Shown here: positions 61,874-64,000 of the stretch, piece by piece
How the letters are laid out: the number at the start of each line of letters is the position of its first letter
How positions within the stretch are numbered: the stretch's first letter is position 1
NCBI RefSeq assembly: GCF_026626305.1
Contig: NZ_JAPNUE010000002.1
Span: 415,964 to 479,963 of the forward strand
Source of the DNA: Frigidibacter sp. RF13
GTDB lineage: Bacteria > Pseudomonadota > Alphaproteobacteria > Rhodobacterales > Rhodobacteraceae
Direction of reading: 5' to 3'
Length of the DNA: 64,000 bases
Made by a program: the position numbers and the translations under genes
The notes under the pieces: model-generated
Database searches by the model: none
Seen by the model: the letters and a program-made list of their open reading frames with translations, nothing else
What the model was told of the DNA's origin: nothing

Positions 61874-62479
61874 TTAGCCCGCAGCCTTAAGCGCTGCGAT
61901 CAGCTTGTCGATATTGCCGCCCTGTTTGTCGAGCATCGCACCGATCTCGGTCCGTTCGGAGGCGAGCATGTTCACGCCTTCGATGATCAGGTTGAAGAAC
62001 CGCACCTTTCCGGACTTGTCGAATACATGCCAGCGCACTTCGAACGGGCTCTGGCCCTGAAGTTTCGCGGTCGAGACGACCTCGAAGAAGTTCTTCAGAG
62101 GGCGTGCGTCCCTTACCTCGATTTTGCCGCCGATGAATTCGCGGAACCGTTTGCCGTACTTGACCGCGATATAGCGCTTGAAGGCGCTCGCGAAGGCCTG
62201 CTTCTGCGCCGCGCTCGCCTTCTTGCCTGCCGGGCCGAGGGCGGATGCGGCAATATAGCCTTCATCGGCATAGCGCGCGAAAATGCCTTCGAACGATTTG
62301 AACATCGCGCTTTCGGACTGGCCGGAATTGATCACGCTGTTGATCTCGCCGATCAGCTTGTCGATCAGCGCGCGCGCCTCGTCCACATTCAGGGCCTGCG
62401 CGCCGCCCGGCATCAGCGACGCAGCAGCAAGACCCAGGCCAAGCGCCGAAAAGGCGCGGCGGGAAAGATTACTGGGCAT
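61874..62479 (-). CDS. MlaC/Ttg2D-like phospholipid-binding periplasmic protein
   Basis: A 201-aa exported protein of the toluene-tolerance/MlaC family, which shuttles phospholipids between membranes. It starts at ATG 62479 after GAGGACCCCT. SRRAFSALGLGLAAAS is a Tat-like signal. Domain blocks include SESAMFKSFEGIFARYADEG and FNLIIEGVNMLASERTEIGA. It overlaps mlaA by 11 bp. The two genes form an outer-membrane lipid maintenance pair without the Mla ATPase genes nearby. Confidence 0.85.
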   Translation of the reverse strand: MPSNLSRRAFSALGLGLAAASLMPGGAQALNVDEARALIDKLIGEINSVINSGQSESAMFKSFEGIFARYADEGYIAASALGPAGKKASAAQKQAFASAFKRYIAVKYGKRFREFIGGKIEVRDARPLKNFFEVVSTAKLQGQSPFEVRWHVFDKSGKVRFFNLIIEGVNMLASERTEIGAMLDKQGGNIDKLIAALKAAG

Positions 62480-63233
62480 AGGGGTCCTCATAGGGATCGA
62501 ACGTCTCTTCCTCGATGCCCAGTTCGAAATGGCGGTTCTGCAGGTAGAGAAGCCGCGCCTGGGCATAACTGTCTGCACTGTCATAGAGTATGGATTCATA
62601 GGTATCCGCGAACCGCTGCCGGTTGCCGACCTTGGCCGTCAGCCGTCCAACCGTGATATAGGCAGCCTCATTCGTGTCGACCAGTGCGTTGACCGGGTCG
62701 ATCACGATATCGACGATGGTACCGGCAAGATCCCGCTCGGTCGAAGGGCCGAGGAAGGGCACTTCCAGATAGGCGCCTTCCGCGACGCCCCAGACATGCA
62801 GGGTCTCGCCGAAGTCGGCCGGGTCGGCGGGGATGCCGATCTTGCTGGCTGGGTCGAACAGGCCGCCGATGCCGATCGTCGAATTGACCGCGAAGCGCAG
62901 GGTGTTTTGCAGGGCCGGGCCGGGCTTGCCCTGCAGCAGGCTGTTCAGGACGGCGCTCGGCTGGCCGAGGTTCGAGGCGAAATTGCTGAAGCCGATCGAC
63001 ACAGGGCGCGGGATGATCGGGATCACGCCCTTCTGCTCATCATTGCCGAAGAAGAACTTATCCACGGCCGTATTGAACCGGTGGACCGAGCGGTTGCCGC
63101 GCTCATAGGGGTCGTTGATTTCCGCGCCGGGCTCGGGCCGGGCGCAGGCGCCAAGGAGCGCCGCAAGCGCAAGCACCGGGAAAGTGGCGCGAACGCCCGG
63201 GCGCCGGAGCGACTTCAAAAGGCTCTGAAACAT
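62469..63233 (-). CDS. mlaA: outer-membrane lipoprotein MlaA (VacJ family)
   Basis: A 254-aa lipoprotein with signal ending ALLGAC (lipid Cys near residue 30). VacJ/MlaA signatures: NDPYERGNRSVHRFN, the membrane-lying loop FSNFASNLGQPS, and GIGGLFDPASKIG with GETLHVWGV. It removes misplaced phospholipids from the outer leaflet. It is the first gene of the mlaA-mlaC-like pair. Confidence 0.93.
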   Translation of the reverse strand: MFQSLLKSLRRPGVRATFPVLALAALLGACARPEPGAEINDPYERGNRSVHRFNTAVDKFFFGNDEQKGVIPIIPRPVSIGFSNFASNLGQPSAVLNSLLQGKPGPALQNTLRFAVNSTIGIGGLFDPASKIGIPADPADFGETLHVWGVAEGAYLEVPFLGPSTERDLAGTIVDIVIDPVNALVDTNEAAYITVGRLTAKVGNRQRFADTYESILYDSADSYAQARLLYLQNRHFELGIEEETFDPYEDPYAQ

Positions 63234-63437
63234 ACGGGTTCAATCCTTCGGAAGGCGAAAAACCATCAACTCGCTTCGCCTTTAGGCGCCGGTTCCGGAG
63301 GTTGCAAGGCTATGGGCACGCAAAGCGCGGAAGTGTGACTGCTTTCCGCCTATCCTGTAACGTTATCGCTTGCAGTGGCCTCAGCGGGGGGCGTTCGCCC
63401 TTTCCAACATGAGTCTGGGCGGGGTTCCAAAGCAAGA

Positions 63438-63461
63438 AGCCCGCACCTTTCGGCGCGGGCT
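63438..63461 (-). terminator. terminator of rpsO
   Basis: A 7-bp stem (AGCCCGC / GCGGGCT) with a 10-base loop lies 24 bp after the rpsO stop. On the minus strand it is followed by TCTTGCTTT, a modest T-tract. Confidence 0.65.
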
Positions 63462-63484
63462 CCTGTCGTTCCAGCCGGACCGCG

Positions 63485-63754
63485 TCAGCGACGCAGGCCG
63501 AGGCGCTCGATCAGGCTTGCGTAGCGCGCCTGGTCCTTGGCCTTGAGATAGTCGAGAAGCTTGCGGCGCTGGGCGACCATCATCAGGAGGCCACGACGCG
63601 AATGGTTGTCCTTCGCGTGGCTCTTGAAATGTTCGGTGAGCGTCGCGATGCGCGACGACAGGATCGCGACCTGGACTTCGGGCGAACCCGTGTCGCCCGG
63701 CTTGGTCGCATATTCCTTCATCAGGCGGTTCTTTTCTTCAACCGTGATCGACAT
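63485..63754 (-). CDS. rpsO: 30S ribosomal protein S15
   Basis: An 89-aa protein of standard length. Features are [20 protein letters not shown], the [20 protein letters not shown] core that binds 16S rRNA, and the final [12 protein letters not shown]. The Shine-Dalgarno is AAAGGAGACCCCG. In relatives the gene lies between truB and pnp. Confidence 0.97.
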   Translation of the reverse strand: MSITVEEKNRLMKEYATKPGDTGSPEVQVAILSSRIATLTEHFKSHAKDNHSRRGLLMMVAQRRKLLDYLKAKDQARYASLIERLGLRR

Positions 63755-63889
63755 CGGGGTCTCCTTTCAGAAAGGGGTTATGGCGCAGGCCGGGATGTCG
63801 TCCAGCAAGGCCCGTGGAGGGACCGTCCCATGGCGGGGCGGATGCGCGCCTATAAGGGAGAATCGATCGGAAGGGAAGAGTTTTCGCCT

Positions 63890-64000
63890 TTACTTCACGC
63901 CCTTGCCGGACCAGCTTTTCCCGTTCCCGTTCCCGTTCCCGTTCCCGTTCCCGTTCCCGTTCCCGTTCCCGTTCCCGTTCCCGTTCCCGTTCCCGTTCCC
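63890..64000 (-). CDS. C-terminal end of an unidentified gene with a Gly-Asn repeat tail (partial)
   Basis: On the minus strand the hexamer repeat reads as alternating Gly and Asn for at least 27 codons, then KSWSGKGVK and a TAA stop at 63890. The gene continues beyond the window. A stop so soon after the repeat in this frame, and a spacer with room for the rpsO promoter, favour a real coding tail. In relatives truB often precedes rpsO, but nothing here confirms truB. It may also be non-coding; another frame gives Arg-Glu repeats with no stop before rpsO. Confidence 0.4.
   Translation of the reverse strand, partial: GNGNGNGNGNGNGNGNGNGNGNGNGNGKSWSGKGVK
63918..64000. repeat. perfect TTCCCG hexanucleotide tandem repeat
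   Basis: At least 13 perfect copies of TTCCCG run to the end of the window without a single mismatch. The array is cut by the window edge, so the true copy number is unknown. Perfection suggests recent slippage. Because the unit is 6 bp, length change keeps every frame open. Confidence 0.95.

Noticed and set aside
63918..64000. CRISPR array
   Set aside because: The unit is 6 bp with no spacers; it is a microsatellite.

Overview
This window is a 64 kb piece of a GC-rich alphaproteobacterial chromosome, almost certainly from the Rhodobacterales (Rhodobacter/Paracoccus/Roseobacter relatives). The evidence is the style of the proteins, strong GC bias at third codon positions, many 4-bp ATGA stop/start overlaps, a flagellar cluster of the roseobacter type with a CtrA-like box, an ECF41 sigma unit, and non-pyrrolysine MttB plus GcvT-family flavoenzymes. 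I see no rRNA, tRNA, CRISPR array, phage or complete insertion sequence. The genus cannot be fixed from sequence reading alone.

Layout. 1-1.7 kb: 3' end of hemH and two tandem paralogous small exported proteins. 1.8-3.7 kb: two L,D-transpeptidases around a CAP-domain lipoprotein (envelope). 3.8-12.3 kb, mostly minus strand: RNA methyltransferase, two half-size ABC exporters, LysE exporter, then cca, CoA pyrophosphatase and hslO. 12.4-16 kb: NUDIX hydrolase, a receiver-PP2C phosphatase divergent from an Hpt protein with a CtrA-like box between them, and ilvA. 16-17.8 kb: membrane protein, CGPC AhpD-like protein and ECF41 sigma factor in one operon.

18.7-28.3 kb: a catabolic operon divergent from a LysR gene. 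It holds two covalent-flavin GcvT-family dehydrogenases, a Rossmann-only MDR remnant, an MttB-like methyltransferase, an aldehyde dehydrogenase and a beta-hydroxyacid dehydrogenase. This looks like demethylation of an N-methylated (quaternary amine) compound followed by oxidation of the carbon skeleton. 28.4-30.9 kb: ECF sigma, anti-sigma and an S8 serine peptidase. 31.2-34.1 kb: a vanadium haloperoxidase/PAP2 protein coupled to a CRTAC1/UnbV repeat protein. 34.1-40.4 kb, convergent: a five-gene, tightly overlapping operon with ynjBCD-like ABC transporter, CDP-alcohol phosphatidyltransferase and a TVP38-flavoprotein disulfide reductase fusion.

40.6-54.1 kb: flagellar genes in two divergent operons (minus: fliL, two accessory genes, motA, an 844-aa secreted protein, a lytic transglycosylase, flhA, fliR, flhB and a FliJ-like gene; plus: fliF, fliH-like, fliN, fliP). 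54.1-64 kb: housekeeping genes (ion channel, smpB, sseA, aminotransferase, amtB-glnK, class A PBP, mlaC-like/mlaA, rpsO). The window ends inside a perfect TTCCCG hexanucleotide tandem repeat that probably encodes a Gly-Asn C-terminal tail of a gene running off the window.

No finding here is proven to be a new system. The best candidates for a second look are the methylamine-type operon with its Rossmann remnant, the haloperoxidase/CRTAC1 pair facing the ynj-type operon, the ECF-controlled S8 peptidase, and the coding hexamer repeat.
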